Origin: Vigna angularis
Lineage: Eukaryota; Streptophyta; Magnoliopsida; Fabales; Fabaceae
Length of the DNA: 64,000 nucleotides
Reading direction: 5' to 3'
NCBI RefSeq assembly: GCF_016808095.1
Contig: NC_068976.1
Coordinates: 1,632,001-1,696,000, forward strand
The position numbers and the translations under genes were made by a program. The notes beneath the pieces were generated by a model that saw nothing but the letters and a program-made list of their open reading frames with translations, had not been told where the DNA came from and made no database searches. Below, piece by piece: positions 26,450-38,100 of this stretch (position 1 is its first letter; each line of letters begins with the position of its first letter).

Positions 26450-28554
26450 TCACTTCTATAGGCTCGCTTTCAAAGTCACTGTCGCAGTCTTTTGAGTGCA
26501 CAAATCCGACCATGAAACACAGATTGGACTCTTCTTCCACACTATCATCATCACTACATGTATCGTCATCACTGTTTTCCCAAGCTATATAAGCTTTTCT
26601 CTGCTTACTCCTTCTCATGTCCTGTGGATACTTGCACTAGTACAAAAACATTGTATAACGTTGGTGTTTTTCGGCCTTTCACGTAGAATTTGAGGTCGAT
26701 GTCATATCAAGAGATGTTAAATTGACGTCGAACATAAAACAGATCGGTGTAAAGCAAATTAACGTCGAATTTTGTCAATATTCGACATTAATCAATTTTT
26801 TTTGTTTTATTAATTAATTGTTATCTTTTTGTATAACTCTCCGAGACTTGAAAAGTAGAAAAAGAACAAATTTCAATTTTTTGTATTTTATAAAGCATGA
26901 ACTATGAACGTGTAGTGTAGTGTAATATCAACAACAAACAAGTTCAATCAATCAATAATGACAAACAAGTTCAACAAAAAAAACAACAAACAAGTTCAAC
27001 AAAAAAAAAATAACAAACAAGTTCAACAAATAAGTTATTCAAAACGAAAATGAAAACTAACCTTCAAAAGGTGGGTTCATCTGAATAAAGTGTTGCCACC
27101 AGTGAGAGAGAAAGCAGAATGCGCCTATGAAGGACAAGAACACGAAAATAATCAATCAAAACAAATGAAAATTATACCTAAAGTAGTAAATTAACATGCA
27201 TTTGTAACAAATGAAAGAAAGATTACATGTGATGGTTGTTAAACTTCGTTCCTGAAAAGCTTGAGCGGAGAAGAGGATATCGCGCGCTAAGATAAAGTGA
27301 AAGAATTTTCAATCTCTCGCTCAAATTTTTATTGAATTCGCTAACCTTTTAACGTCTAACGCTAGGGCATTCGACGTTTTATATCCTTTTGACGTCTAAT
27401 TCTACGAAATTCGACATCATACGTAAATACATTTTTACCTTCGTGCCAAACATTTTCGAAAAATTTAGCCAATAAAACTAATTTGACGTCGAATTACAAT
27501 TTTAAACGACGTCTAATAATTGTATTGATTTACAAAAATGCCACCGGTCATTTTTAACGTTGGCTATTTAGTGGTTGAACGCGTGAAGTTATACGTTGTT
27601 TTTGCACTAGTGTTGGTGTCAGCCTTCTGCTTGTTTTTAAACTTTGGACATTCCGGCTTTATATGACCATCCTTGCCGCATTCATAACATGTCACAGTGT
27701 TGTTCTTTGAGTTCTTCTTTCCTCCTTTTGAATAACCTACATTGTCAGTTGCAGTAATTCTATTTCTCATGAATTTAGAAAACTTCTTTACCATCATGTT
27801 CATGATCTCTTTTTCTGGTATTTCTACATCAGACTCAGTCTCAAATTCTGCTTTTTGGAGAATCTTTTGCTTGTAGCCTTGAGGGAAATCGATTGCTTTT
27901 GCTCAATCTCGTCTTCGTTCCTCAATCTATCAAGCTCTAGATCATGTTCCCTAAGCTTACCAAACAAGGTTGCCATATTCATGTTCGTCAAATCTTTAGA
28001 TTCAGATATAACAGTTACCTTAGGCTGCCAGCTTCTGTTCAGGCTTTTCAAGATTTTGATATTGATCTCTTCTTTCTCAAATGCCTTGCCGAAAGCCATC
28101 AAATGGTTGACAATGTGTGTGAACCTTTTCAACACATCATAGATGGTTTCTCCGACCTTCATCATGAACATTTCGTACTCTTGTACGAATGAATACTTTC
28201 TGACACGCTTTACTTCATCAGTTCCCTCGTGTGTCACTTCAAGAACCTCCCACATTTCCTTTGCTGTCTTACATTGATAGACCCTGAAAAACTCATCCAT
28301 TATGAGAGTAGAAACAATTATATTACGAGCTTTAACATCATACTATGCTCTCCGGTTTTCCTCTTAAGTCCACTCAGAAAAACTTTTCAAAACAATTTTT
28401 CCATTTATAATGTGAGTGGATTCAAATGGACCATTGAGTGTTGCATCCCATACACCTTTATCTACTAATTCAAGAAAGCATAATTTTCACCAGCAAATAG
28501 AGGTGGTCTATTTGTTGATGCACCTTCACTAAATGTTTGAGAAATAAAAGCCAT
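26450..28554 (-). pseudogene. SIRE-like Copia gag, split by a small CACTA
   Basis: Gag starts with the ATG at 28554 (minus strand), reading MAFISQTFSEGASTNRPPLF, soon hit by stops. The Copia gag core (UBN2/Retrotran_gag type) is open over 28300-27824, with TAKEMWEVLEVTHEGTDEVK-type sequence and SWQPKV. The knuckle CYECGKDGHIKPEC is at about 27690-27650. The frame runs into a CACTA element at 27612. The acidic C-terminal piece (KAYIAWENSDDD, then ESNLCFMV) resumes beyond it at 26600-26460. Protease and pol are absent. The missing 3' part was lost before or during the making of the present stack. Confidence 0.8.
26632..27615. mobile_element. small non-autonomous CACTA element inside gag
   Basis: The element spans 26635-27612 (978 bp). 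Its left end is CACTAGTACAAAAACA and its right end on the minus strand is CACTAGTGCAAAAACA, followed in both by nnGTATAAC. The TTG duplication is at 26632-26634 and 27613-27615. Subterminal units with ttcgacgt/acgtcgaa occur at 26690-26790 and 27345-27510. A caacaaacaagttcaacaaa repeat (about four units) lies at 26930-27035. There is no coding sequence. Removing it rejoins the two parts of the gag. Confidence 0.85.
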
Positions 28555-28619
28555 CACAGGATCGAATAATCGATTAGACAAAAAGTTAATCGATTTGTTT
28601 TTCAAATATCTTTTGAAAA

Positions 28620-28634
28620 CCAACTCCGATACCA
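28620..28634 (-). other. primer-binding site of the reversed SIRE-like element
   Basis: Read on the minus strand, TGGTATCGGAGTTGG begins two bases after the LTR end. It matches the initiator-methionine tRNA primer site TGGTATCAGAG typical of Copia, with A changed to G at one site. Confidence 0.75.
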
Positions 28635-28636
28635 AT

Positions 28637-30130
28637 TGTTAAATGAGATGTGCTTCGTTTCTCACACCAAGAGGTGGGGTGAATTGGTGTTGTATAAAAA
28701 TGATTGCATTTGAAATCTTTTTCGCAAAACTACAAGTCTTTAAACTTTTCTTGAATCGCAAGTAAAAATGTATGCAATGTGACAGTATGTGTATTCGAAT
28801 ACAAGTAATATGCAATCGATTAAATGCATAGAGTTAGGGAGAAGAAGATTCAAACTCTGAGTTTTTATACTAGTTCGACCAAGCCTACATTAGGTGTCCT
28901 TCCGATCAACCTTAGACCGAAAGCCAATTGCACTATAAGATCTGAGTTTTTACAACAAGGTTTTTACATCGACCTCACTCGTCAAAATGTAAACAACCAC
29001 TCTAACTCACTAATATAAAATAGCCAATTACAATAGACTAGTAGCAAGAACAATACCCTCTTGTAGTCAACCCCTTTGAGATCCCCCTCAAAGTCAAGAA
29101 CCACACGTTCTTCTTCCTATATACACCACAGGGAAACAACAACACTAAAGCGTTTGCAAGAGCTTCCTGATCTAGCAGTATGCACCTTTATTGTGCAGAA
29201 TGATCAGACAGTTTGAATAAATCAATCCAGCTTCTCAAGAAAACATCAAGTCTTGTTCACCATGGCAGTTCTTGTTTCTTGGAGCGTTTTTTCTTTTGTA
29301 AAATTTCAAAGCATTTATCTGAAACAAATATGAAAGTGTTAAAATCAATTCTTCTTTTTCTTCTTGTAGAATTTTAAATCATGCGTCTATATATAGCATA
29401 AGTCAAATCAGACGCATTTAAATCGATTATGCTATTAATCTAATCAATTTCATCTCACAATTATAAAAGATTAACAGAAGTCAAAGTCATTAATTGAATG
29501 CACAATTAATGTAATCGATTTGCAATTAATGCTTTGTCAACATATTTAAAAATATGACTATTGTCACCATTATGTCAAGTAATGAAATAGTTTTCAAATC
29601 TTTAACAAGCTTAATTGAATACAAGATGCATGTAATTGATTAAGTTTTAACACTTAGTATATTTTTGAAAACTTTTCTTCTCAAAATCCATCATAGCACA
29701 CTCTAAAAAGATTTGTGCAAACCCACGAGTTTTAATCGATTTAACCACTAACGTAATCGATTTAAAACCTGTTGTTTTGCCACAATTTAAAGCTTAAGCT
29801 GTCTGATGACCTTAATTGATTAACCCATCATTCGAATCAGTTAAGTCATGCAGATATGTTTGGTGCATGTGGTTTTTCCATTTCAAAACACATATTATGA
29901 ATACTCATATATAATCACATTTCCAACACAGTAGTATGCAATAAACAAGACAATATTTTCGTAGTTATGCTTGTTTTAAATCTCACAGTAAACATCTAAG
30001 CATATTACACATATAACACAGTACATATACATGTGTTTTTATTAACTATGTGTTGTCATCATCAAAAACAGACATCATAGAGATTGTGGGTTCAACTAAA
30101 TTTGTACTCTCCCTATCAACAATCTCAACA
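28637..30130 (-). mobile_element. 5' LTR of the reversed SIRE-like Copia element
   Basis: On the minus strand it begins TGTTGAGATTGTTGATAGGG and ends CATTTAACA, 1494 bp long. It directly precedes the primer site and gag, so it is the 5' LTR. The motif ggttcgg-type plus cctacattaggtgtcc, reverse of the family phrase, lies near 28873-28905. The 3' LTR and pol are missing. Confidence 0.85.
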
Positions 30131-30924
30131 TGTAATCCTGTTACATCTGTTTAATGTAACCGATTACATAAGTCTAGTAATCGATTATTGTGTATCAAAA
30201 CTGATGAAAACTATATATTGACTCATTGCTTGATTTTCTGTAACAACTGTTGATCAATTGCAAATTTTCATATCTGATATTCTTTGTGAGAAAAGTGTTG
30301 TCGGTTGAACAAACGCTTCAAGAATCAAGAATGCAAAGAATTTGAAGAATCTTGAGGAATTCTTGAGAGACAATTGATTGGACTATATTGGCTGATCATA
30401 TTAGCACGACTAAAAGTGCATCTGTTTTGATCAGGAAAAGATTTTGCAATCTTTGATTTGTTGTTTCCTTGGACGTACGCGTCAGCAAGAAGAGTGGGGA
30501 GTTCTTGACTTTGAGAGAGGATTGTCAAAGGATTTTTGCAACAGGGACAAGGGGTTCTGTGTTTGTAGGTGTATTATGTTTTATATTTGATTGGGATTTT
30601 GTAAGGTGTTTACATTTGAGTGTGCTCTGTAAAGCCTTGGCTGTAATACTTTGATCATTATAGTGAAATACTCTCCAATCTAAGGTTGATTGAGAGGGTG
30701 ACTGGATGTAGGCATTGAGGCCGAACCAGGATAAAAAGTGTGTTTGATTTTCTCTCCTTATCTCTTTACATTTCCAATTTCATTGCATACATATTTGCTT
30801 ACTGCACAAGAAATATTTCAAGATCATTTATATTTGTGAAAAAGATTTAAAAAGTGCACGTTTTTATAAAACATCAATTCACCCCCTTCTTGGTGTTGAG
30901 AAACAAAGTTCATTAATTCTAACA
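30131..30924 (+). mobile_element. LTR fragment, SIRE-type family, plus strand
   Basis: It carries ggatgtaggcattgaggccg plus aaccaggataaaa near 30703, then cattttataaaacatcaatt plus cacccccttcttggtg, and ends TTCTAACA at 30924. The 5' portion is absent: it starts abruptly where the reversed LTR ends. The opposite orientation shows it comes from a different insertion. Confidence 0.7.
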
Positions 30925-31041
30925 GTATGTTTAGAGACAACATATGTCAATTTAATGTCTCCCACTCTGACGTTGGATCTTTAATGAGCGTCAAAAGCCT
31001 AAAATAACATATGTTATAAGCATTTTTTTGTGTTAGTGGTA

Positions 31042-31450
31042 TCGGCTAAATTTGGGATGTGCTACATTGGTTAGAGTGGGCCCAAATCCAACCAAACCAG
31101 ATCATTACTTAAACTTGGTAAGAAGATACCCATAGAATTATGGCTTTTTCACTGGGTCATGCCCATCAATGTTTACAAATCATGAAACAAACTTATTCTT
31201 CTAGAGTGAGTGATAATACATTTGCTTATAATACATGTTATCATGCTAAATAAAGAAAGTTGTCTTTTCATTTAAGTAATTCTCATACGAATGTACGAGA
31301 CCCTTGTTTTACCACTTCCATACATGGTCATAAATTTTTCTTAACCAATGTAGATGATCAAACACATTATACTTGGATTGTCCTTATGATGTCAAAGGTT
31401 GAAACACGTCTTAACATAGTTAATTTTGTTACACAAGTGAAAGGAAGAGA
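31042..31450 (+). pseudogene. old Copia polyprotein, pre-integrase and integrase fragment
   Basis: The first bases after the CACTA duplication read LWHLRLGHPSN-like sequence across frame changes (tttgggatgtgctacattgg near 31050). Next is an open frame with SFHLSNSHTNVRD and SIHGHKFFLTNVDDQTHYTW, then SKVETR. That is the start of a Copia integrase core. The usual FDLIHCDIWGP segment, including a catalytic Asp, is deleted between them. The frame then becomes unrelated after about 31440. Confidence 0.7.
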
Positions 31451-31987
31451 GCATGGGTTTCCTAGGTTGCCTTGTTTCTATAACATAACATTTTTTGTTT
31501 TTTCTAAGAGGTCCCTAACCATGCCTATTTAAGGGAGCCCGTAGACCACATCTAAAGGGTTGATTAATGTTAAATTGAGAGACACCTTTATGTACATTTG
31601 TGAGATTTTCTCTTGTGAGAGTGTTTTACTCTTAGTCTCATCTTGGTTCAAGTGGTGACAACCACCACTTAAATTGGGTTTAGTGAGACTTTGTTATTAA
31701 GAAAAAATCGTTTATGTTTCTAAACACTCTCATGTTTTGAAGTTTAATCAAATAACATTAAAACGGGAAAATAATTGGAAAACAACTTAGGGTGAAAACA
31801 TAAGACTTAGAACCTGAATCCCCAACATAGAAAAACATACACAAAAGTTAGAGCCTGAATTTTCAACATAGAAAAACTTAGAAAAACACTTAGGTTCTTA
31901 GGAAATAAAAATCTCTAGGTCAAAACACCTAAACGCACAACTAAACGCTATTATGCCTAAAGTGTCTAAGACAGTTGGAGTTAAACA
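31451..31987. other. gene-free stretch after the integrase remnant
   Basis: No motif is recognised. Phrases such as aaaacttagaaaaacactta repeat locally at 31790-31900. No coding product could be assigned. Confidence 0.35.
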
Positions 31988-32594
31988 TGTTGATAGGGGG
32001 AGCTTTATCAACCTATATATCTATGTTTTTTATGATGAACAAAAGAATTTTTTTATGGTTTCTTGCACAACAAATGGCATAACAATTGTTTTATCATTAT
32101 TGTGTTTGTGCTTGAAATGCCTGATACATGTATTCATTGGTTGAAAATGAATCATAAGTTTAAACATATTGCATATTACATTTCTGGTAGAAATAATTGA
32201 TTAGATATTGTATATAATATGTTAGGTTTCTCCAAATTTCAATATATGTTTAACAGAGGCAAAATAGTTGTGTCATAATTGATTGCATTAGTTGAATAAT
32301 CAATTAAAACACGTTGGTATGACAACATGTGTTTAAAGAGTGCATTGATATGTTTGGAATAGAAATTGATTTGAAAATTGCTTAAGGAAGACTGGATGTA
32401 GGCTTGGCCGAACCAATATATATTCTTGTGTTGATCTTTCTCTCCTTTCTCTTTTATTGTTGATTCATTATACTTGCTTTATTGATTTCAAGAAAACCAA
32501 AGATTTTGCAAAGTTTTTGAAAAGAACATTTTTTAAAGCAAAAACCAATTCACCCTCCTCTTGGCCTAAGATATAAGGCATCACTTTTCTAACA
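31988..32594 (+). mobile_element. short diverged LTR, SIRE-type family
   Basis: It starts TGTTGATAGGGGGAGC and ends TTCTAACA. It contains gactggatgtaggcttggcc plus gaaccaatat near 32390 and ccaattcaccctcctcttgg near 32548. At 607 bp it is less than half the length of the other copies, so it is internally deleted. No target duplication was found. Confidence 0.65.
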
Positions 32595-33134
32595 ATATCT
32601 TTAAGCTAACATTTTTAACGAAATATTTTGCATGCTTATTTTGTTTTTGCATAAATTATATTTGCCTTATGTTAAATAAGAAAGACCTTAAGTACACACA
32701 TCTACATCAAAGATCTCTTAGAAGAAGCACTAAAGCTACTCCACACCATTAACCCTCTTGCACGAGCTAAAGTGAACTATGGAAAGATTATGTGCCTTGT
32801 ACAATCACATGCATTTGTCCAATTTGCAAAAAGCTTTCTAACTAGGGCATGTTTACCCCTATTGGCTATTGAGATATTACTTCAAGAAGAGAACCACATA
32901 TGTAACTACTCTTTTCAAGCTCTATGTATAAAAGATCTCTTTGAAGAAGAAATGTTGATGGCGACGAAAGTCTTGCTACAAGAGTGACCATAAGATATTA
33001 ACCTTCCAAGTCTTGCAGTTTTAAGAAAGAACATTATTCTTGTTCATTAGTAATATAAAAGTGATAATGTAAAATAGTACCCATTTTTCTAGTTAGCGAG
33101 CTTATGATATTTTAGACCAAATTCTTTGTAAACC
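32595..33134. other. gene-free stretch
   Basis: Only short frames occur, for example 71 codons at 32772-32987 with no recognisable domain. The phrase catctacatcaaagatctct recurs in variant form as atgtataaaagatctctttg about 220 bp later, which hints at an old duplication. Confidence 0.3.
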
Positions 33135-33290
33135 TTAGTGTTTAGCTATGAATGATTTCTTTTCAAACAATACTCAGTCTTAGCCATGAGTAATTGCGTT
33201 CAAAATAATACTTTGTGTAGTTAGTAGTGATTACAATCTAAATAATACTTAGTCTTAGCCACGGGTTGTTGCATCCAAATAGTACGGTTA
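33135..33290. repeat. degenerate 36-37 bp tandem repeat
   Basis: Three to four units contain variants of aataatacttagtcttagcc followed by acgggttgttgcatccaaa. Starts lie near 33167, 33203 and 33240. Confidence 0.55.
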
Positions 33291-33369
33291 GAAAAGTAGC
33301 CCTTATACGTGTACATTATTTAAATTAGTATATCAAGAGTCAATAGGCAAAACCCAAGCAACAGAACAT

Positions 33370-34168
33370 TCAAAAAAAGTTTTATTTTTTATAAAAACCT
33401 CTGTGATCGTTGATTATCACTATTAATAATCAATTATCCAATTAAAAATAAGTTTTTTATAATAACTTCTGGAATAATTGATTACCACTTATGATAATCG
33501 ATTATCAACGATAGTTGCGACCTAACTCTTAAGTTTCTTGACCTGATTTTCAAAAGTAAGAGTCTATATATTTTGGCTAAACATAGTTTCTATAACAACT
33601 TTTCACTCAAAGATTTAAAGTTCTGACTGCTAGAGAAACACTCCATGTTTGTGAAAAAAAGACTTTGAAAAACCTAGTGTGGGTAGAGCGAGAACTTTCA
33701 TTGAGTGTGTCTTAAGTGATTGAGTGTTGTTGTTGTTGATATGATAATTGTTCATTCTTTGTGTGTCAAAGAAAGTGTTGTTCATCCTTTATGTGTCAAA
33801 GGAGGTGTTTTTAATTTCTTGTGTCTTTAAGAAAGGAGCTTTCTAACCGAAACTTTATTCTCCGTGATTGTAAGTTGTGGTTGTTTATTATTGATCAGTT
33901 AATCCCTCTTTAGAGAGATTAACAACTTGACGCAGAGTCTTTTGATCCGAATCAGTATAAAATTACTTGTACAATTCTCTCTTTTCCTACACTTTTTATC
34001 TTTATTATTATTATTTATAAAAAATTGATTTTTGTTAATTGATTTTTGTTATAAAATTAGTTTATAAAAAGAAAAACTTTTTAAAAGACACGATTTTATT
34101 AAGTAAACCAATTAACTTCAATCTTGATTTTTGTCCACATGTGATCATTCCGTTGTCCACTTCTAACA
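33370..34168 (+). mobile_element. LTR-like stretch related to 11958-12988
   Basis: It ends TTCTAACA at 34168, directly next to the Copia RT remnant. It shares with the reversed block at 12.0-12.98 kb the stretch gagcgagaactttcat, a tgttgttgttgttgat run, and the repeated gtcaaaggaggtgtt-type units (33766-33835). The palindromes ATAATCAATTAT and ATAATCGATTAT lie at 33425-33505. The motif gatccgaatcagtataaaat is at 33945. The exact 5' end is unclear. Confidence 0.55.
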
Positions 34169-34645
34169 ATCGTTTCTTATTTATATCAATTACATAATCT
34201 TAGTTGTTGATGACCTTTTTGAAAGATATCACTTTACCTCTTCTCTTGATTCTACATTTAATATCAAAGGTCTTGAAAATTTAAAAACTATCCAAGTTGC
34301 TCGCACTAAATTTGGCATCCATTTATGTAAGAGAAAGTATACTTTGGATTTATTTTTAGATAAAGGATGCTTACTTACAACCTTGTTTCAACCCTCTTAT
34401 TGATTACAACTCTTTTCTTCATTCTATTTCGAGTGATGTACTCTCTAATTTATTTATTATCCCAGAATCTACTATAGGTAAGCTTCAATGACCAACAATT
34501 CTAGTAAAAGATTTTCGTGCTTCATTTATTCATCCAACTTTGTTATATTGTGATTATCAATATACAGTACAAATTGCTTGTAATTAGATCTTTTATGAAA
34601 TAACTAAATACATTAAGATGAATTACATTGCTTAAATTTTGCCTA
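34169..34645 (+). pseudogene. old Copia polyprotein, RT and RNase H fragment
   Basis: It opens with IILVVDDL (34195-34220), the RT catalytic block YVDD with Tyr replaced by Val. Next come FNIKGLENLKTIQVARTKFG and HLCKRKYTLDL, matching the conserved LGDLKYFLGLEVARS...LCQRKYTLDLL region. Near 34540-34640 the frame reads LLYCDYQYTVQIACN followed by EITKYIKMNYI, the conserved RNase H end ([26 protein letters not shown]). Stops and frame changes are frequent. Confidence 0.7.
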
Positions 34646-35089
34646 CATAATCTCAATTACAACTTATGTTAGTTTTGCTATTAAATGGATATGTGTTATT
34701 ATTAGAATAATTTTCGATTCCACATATGATTTTTTCATTTCTTATTTTATAACTTTTAATGCTCCGATGAGAAATCTCTTTTGACCATTTTTTTCTTCTT
34801 TTTTTTTTCCTTACTTTCTCCCTATCACACTTCTTTATTATTTTTTTTTCTTATAATAATTTAAACAAAAAATAGCATGAAATATAAGAAATTAAAAAAA
34901 GAAGTACATGTATATTAAGCATAGCTGTATACAATTTCAAAACAAAGAATATAATAGACATGTAAGAATTCATACAAAGTTATTTTTGTATATTTATCAT
35001 TACAGCATAACTGTTAATCGTAATTGTTTTTTTAACTAATTTTTTTTTTCCTGACTTTTCCGAATATTTTAACCATAAAACCTTATACA
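34646..35089. other. AT-rich upstream region of the COX6B gene
   Basis: AT-rich DNA with T-runs at about 34790-34850. It should contain the distal promoter of the gene that follows. No clear TATA box or known cis-element is evident apart from a weak ccttatacaaac near 35083. Confidence 0.4.
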
Positions 35090-35114
35090 AACACGAACAC
35101 GAACACGAACACGA
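35090..35114 (+). repeat. hexanucleotide repeat (ACGAAC)n in the COX6B 5' region
   Basis: Four units of acgaac occur in a row, about 85 bp upstream of the start codon, probably in the promoter or 5' untranslated region. Confidence 0.7.
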
Positions 35115-35146
35115 TCTCAATCTGTTTAAGCTTTTCGAGTTTTGAC

Positions 35147-35178
35147 CTACAACACTCGAATCCTCTCTTGTGTTGTAG
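35147..35178 (+). promoter_or_regulatory. possible hairpin in the COX6B 5' untranslated region
   Basis: CTACAACAC (35147-35155) is the exact reverse complement of GTGTTGTAG (35170-35178). A 14-nt loop separates them. The stem ends 17 bases before the ATG. A regulatory role is inference. Confidence 0.4.
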
Positions 35179-35195
35179 CCGCCTCGTGACCATCA

Positions 35196-38100
35196 ATGGC
35201 GGAAACTGCTGCCGACAAATCTCAATCTCTCGCCGAGGTATCCTTCCTTCATCTCTCTTTAATCTCTCTCCCCTTTTCAGTTCCGCTTCCAGAATCTTCC
35301 TTTTCAATGGAGTTCAGCTAATCTCATTAACCATCGAATTTACAAATCAGACCTTGATTTTGTTGTCTCACAATCTGTAGTTCCTCGAACTAAATCTAGA
35401 TTAGGTTTCAGCTGCGTTTTTTTTTTTCCTTTGGTGGTAGTGTTTTTTAAAGTGCTTTCTAGTGTATGGATTAAAAATATAAAATTGAGCTTGACACAAT
35501 CCCTTACATTTTCCAGCTTTTATATCTACTGATAATTGTAAGCCTGATCTATATCATGGGCACCGAATTAAGTCTCTATGTTGGCGGAATAACGTTATTC
35601 CTGGGTCTATTGTTTTTTATTTTGGTAGAATTGGTGTTGTATTGGAACAATTGAGGTTTAAAATATTTATTTATGTTTGGGAATTTTTAAAATGAGTTTA
35701 GAAGGATTCGTTTTTTGTTTGTATGATAATGTAAAATCACTTTTGAACTGTTATTATAGATATGCTCAGTGGGTGTCTACATACTGAATTAGTCTTCCCA
35801 ACGGAGAAAGAGCAGATCTTAATTCTATCAAAATTAATTCTACGCAGAATGATTTTGAATAAAAAAGAAGCCCAAACAGAAGTGCTGTTGGAATGAGTTT
35901 TCTTTGTGGCAATTGGGATTTTGAATCAACCAAGTTGGCATTTCATTCCATTTTACTTCAATTTTTCTTTTATTTTGTATGGCTTGTATAACTATAAAGA
36001 CAAAAGTATTTGACATGAGCAACATTATGACATTGGGGCTTTTGCAACTTATATGTATGTATGTATGTATGCTTACTCCTATAGCATATGCCTAAATAAT
36101 GAAATTACCAGCATTAAATGTTGTTGGATAGATCGGTTATGTAAATTCCATGTCATGAACATTAAAACCTCCGTAGAATTGCTAAGGTAAGATGCGTTTC
36201 CAGCTTCTAACTTTCCCGTTTGGTATTGATGATCTTTTCCCTCAATTTCCTCAGCTCAATTTACAAATTTTATGCCTCCAATCAGCATTCTTTTACACTC
36301 TGATGGTTGGTTTTTTGTTTCATAGTGTTAGATAAGGAAGTGACATGCTTTATTGGCTTGCAGGAATATCATGTAAGTGACAAGCAGGAGAAAACAGCTG
36401 TAGTTGAAAAACCCGTTGAAGTCAAAGAAGTTGAAAACCCACAGGAGGCTGGTTCTGTAGAAGCTGTTGTTGAGAAAATTGTGGAAGAAACAACTCCTGT
36501 TGCCCCTGCAGTTGCTCAGGAGAGCAGTGAAGTAAGCCCTCCTGCTGCTGAAGAAAGCACTGAAGAGCAAAGTAGTGGAAATGTTGAGGATAAATCTGGC
36601 AATGAAGACGCAGCTGAAGAGACCCCTGAAATCAAGGTGATATTTACTGAATCACTTTATAGAATTGGTACACAAGTTCCTGATAAGCAAGGTTGGCACT
36701 CCTTCAATGTTTTAATATTTGTGCTATTATTTTCCAGCTTGAAACTGCTCCAGCAGATTTCCGTTTTCCAACTACAAATCAAACCAGGCATTGCTTTACC
36801 CGATACATTGAATATCATCGGTGAGTTATATATGGTTGACTTTTATTTCTAGTTAGCTCATTGTTCACATTTCTCAAACACTGTTACTTTATTTTAATAT
36901 ACCAAATTCTTGTGCAGATGTGTAGCTGCAAAGGGTGAAAGTGCATCAGAATGTGACAAGTTTGCTAAGTATTATCGTTCTCTTTGCCCTGGTGAATGGG
37001 TATGTATTTTACCATTGAACATTGTTTATTATCTACTAAGTGCTAGGGTCTTTTTATCCAACGAGATTTACACTTCCTTTTGATAGAATAAAATTTCTAT
37101 CTGTTTATGGTCTTTTAATATTCCTTTGCATAGAAATATAGTTACATTTTTACAAGTAATATAATTTTTTATAAATTTTGTCTGGTATTCTACAATTTAG
37201 CATTGCTTTTGTTTTCTATGCTATTCTCAAGATATTTGACTAAATGCTAAATTGAAAAGGTATTGAAAGATGGACAGACGTTGATATCTATAAAAAATGA
37301 CTAAAATAATAACTTATTAAATATGTAAGGATGCTTTATGGAGAGGAAGACTTCCTTGTTTTTGTGTATAAAGAGATTAGAGGAAGCTCTTAAGATGTTG
37401 TTAATGTTCCTGTATATTGATAGATGCATGATACTTTGCCCTTCAGTTTTAGCTTCTAGATGTAAATTAATTTCTGTCTACTCATGTCATCTCTATGCCA
37501 TCTTTAATACGTTATTATTCCTTCATCCCTTTAATTATTATGGCTTCTTAACCATTTGAATTCATACTGAGAACTTGGGAGATGTACTATATTCCTTCTC
37601 AATAAACCATGCTTTAGTCACCTGATAATGTTCTTCATATGAAGATCTTCATTTTTTTAAAATGATTAGAATCAATTTTGTTGTTTACCATGATTAGCGT
37701 CTCCTTGAATAGAAAAGCCACAATTGATGTAAAGCAATGACAGGAGAATAAATTCAACGTATTGTAGATGAGTGTCCGTTGGATGAGTGGAAATCCTTGA
37801 CAAGATAGGAGAGAGAATGAATGTCTTGAAAAGTGTATTGTAGGAAATACATTAGAATCTTTACTTAGGTGGTTCAAACATTTGTGAAGACCTATTCTGG
37901 CTCTAATCAGGGGACTAATCACATGATAGATAACCCTATAGCTAAAGATGATGAGAAAAAAATCACGTCATGATTTTGTCCATGTAGTTGACCTCACTTA
38001 GTATTAGGGATGGCAATATGGACTGGCTTGTCCCCCATGTGGCTTGCAAAAGACAGCTCAGGGTGAACCCGTTAACATAACAATCACGAGCTAGTTTTGT

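Larger units (their letters stand above)
25460..31041. mobile_element. CACTA (En/Spm-type) element carrying nested insertions
   Basis: The left end at 25463 reads CACTAGTGCTAAAAGGG. The right end, read inward on the minus strand from 31038, is CACTAACACAAAAAAATGC. The flanking 3-bp duplication is GTA at 25460-25462 and 31039-31041. Subterminal units with ttgacgtcagcccaccct and tctgacgttgg lie at 25515-25650 and 30968-30985. No transposase is recognised, so the element is non-autonomous. Its own DNA appears to be about 25463-26445 plus 30925-31038. The rest is inserted or captured retrotransposon DNA. Confidence 0.7.

Noticed and set aside
33406..34173. Candidate ATCGT duplication around 33411-34168
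   Set aside because: The five bases match, but similarity to the related block at 12-13 kb continues left of 33411, so the true LTR start is probably further upstream. I left the 5' end open.
35083..35307. Minus-strand frame opposite COX6B exon 1
   Set aside because: It ends in a Val-Phe repeat from the hexanucleotide array and opposes a well-supported exon.
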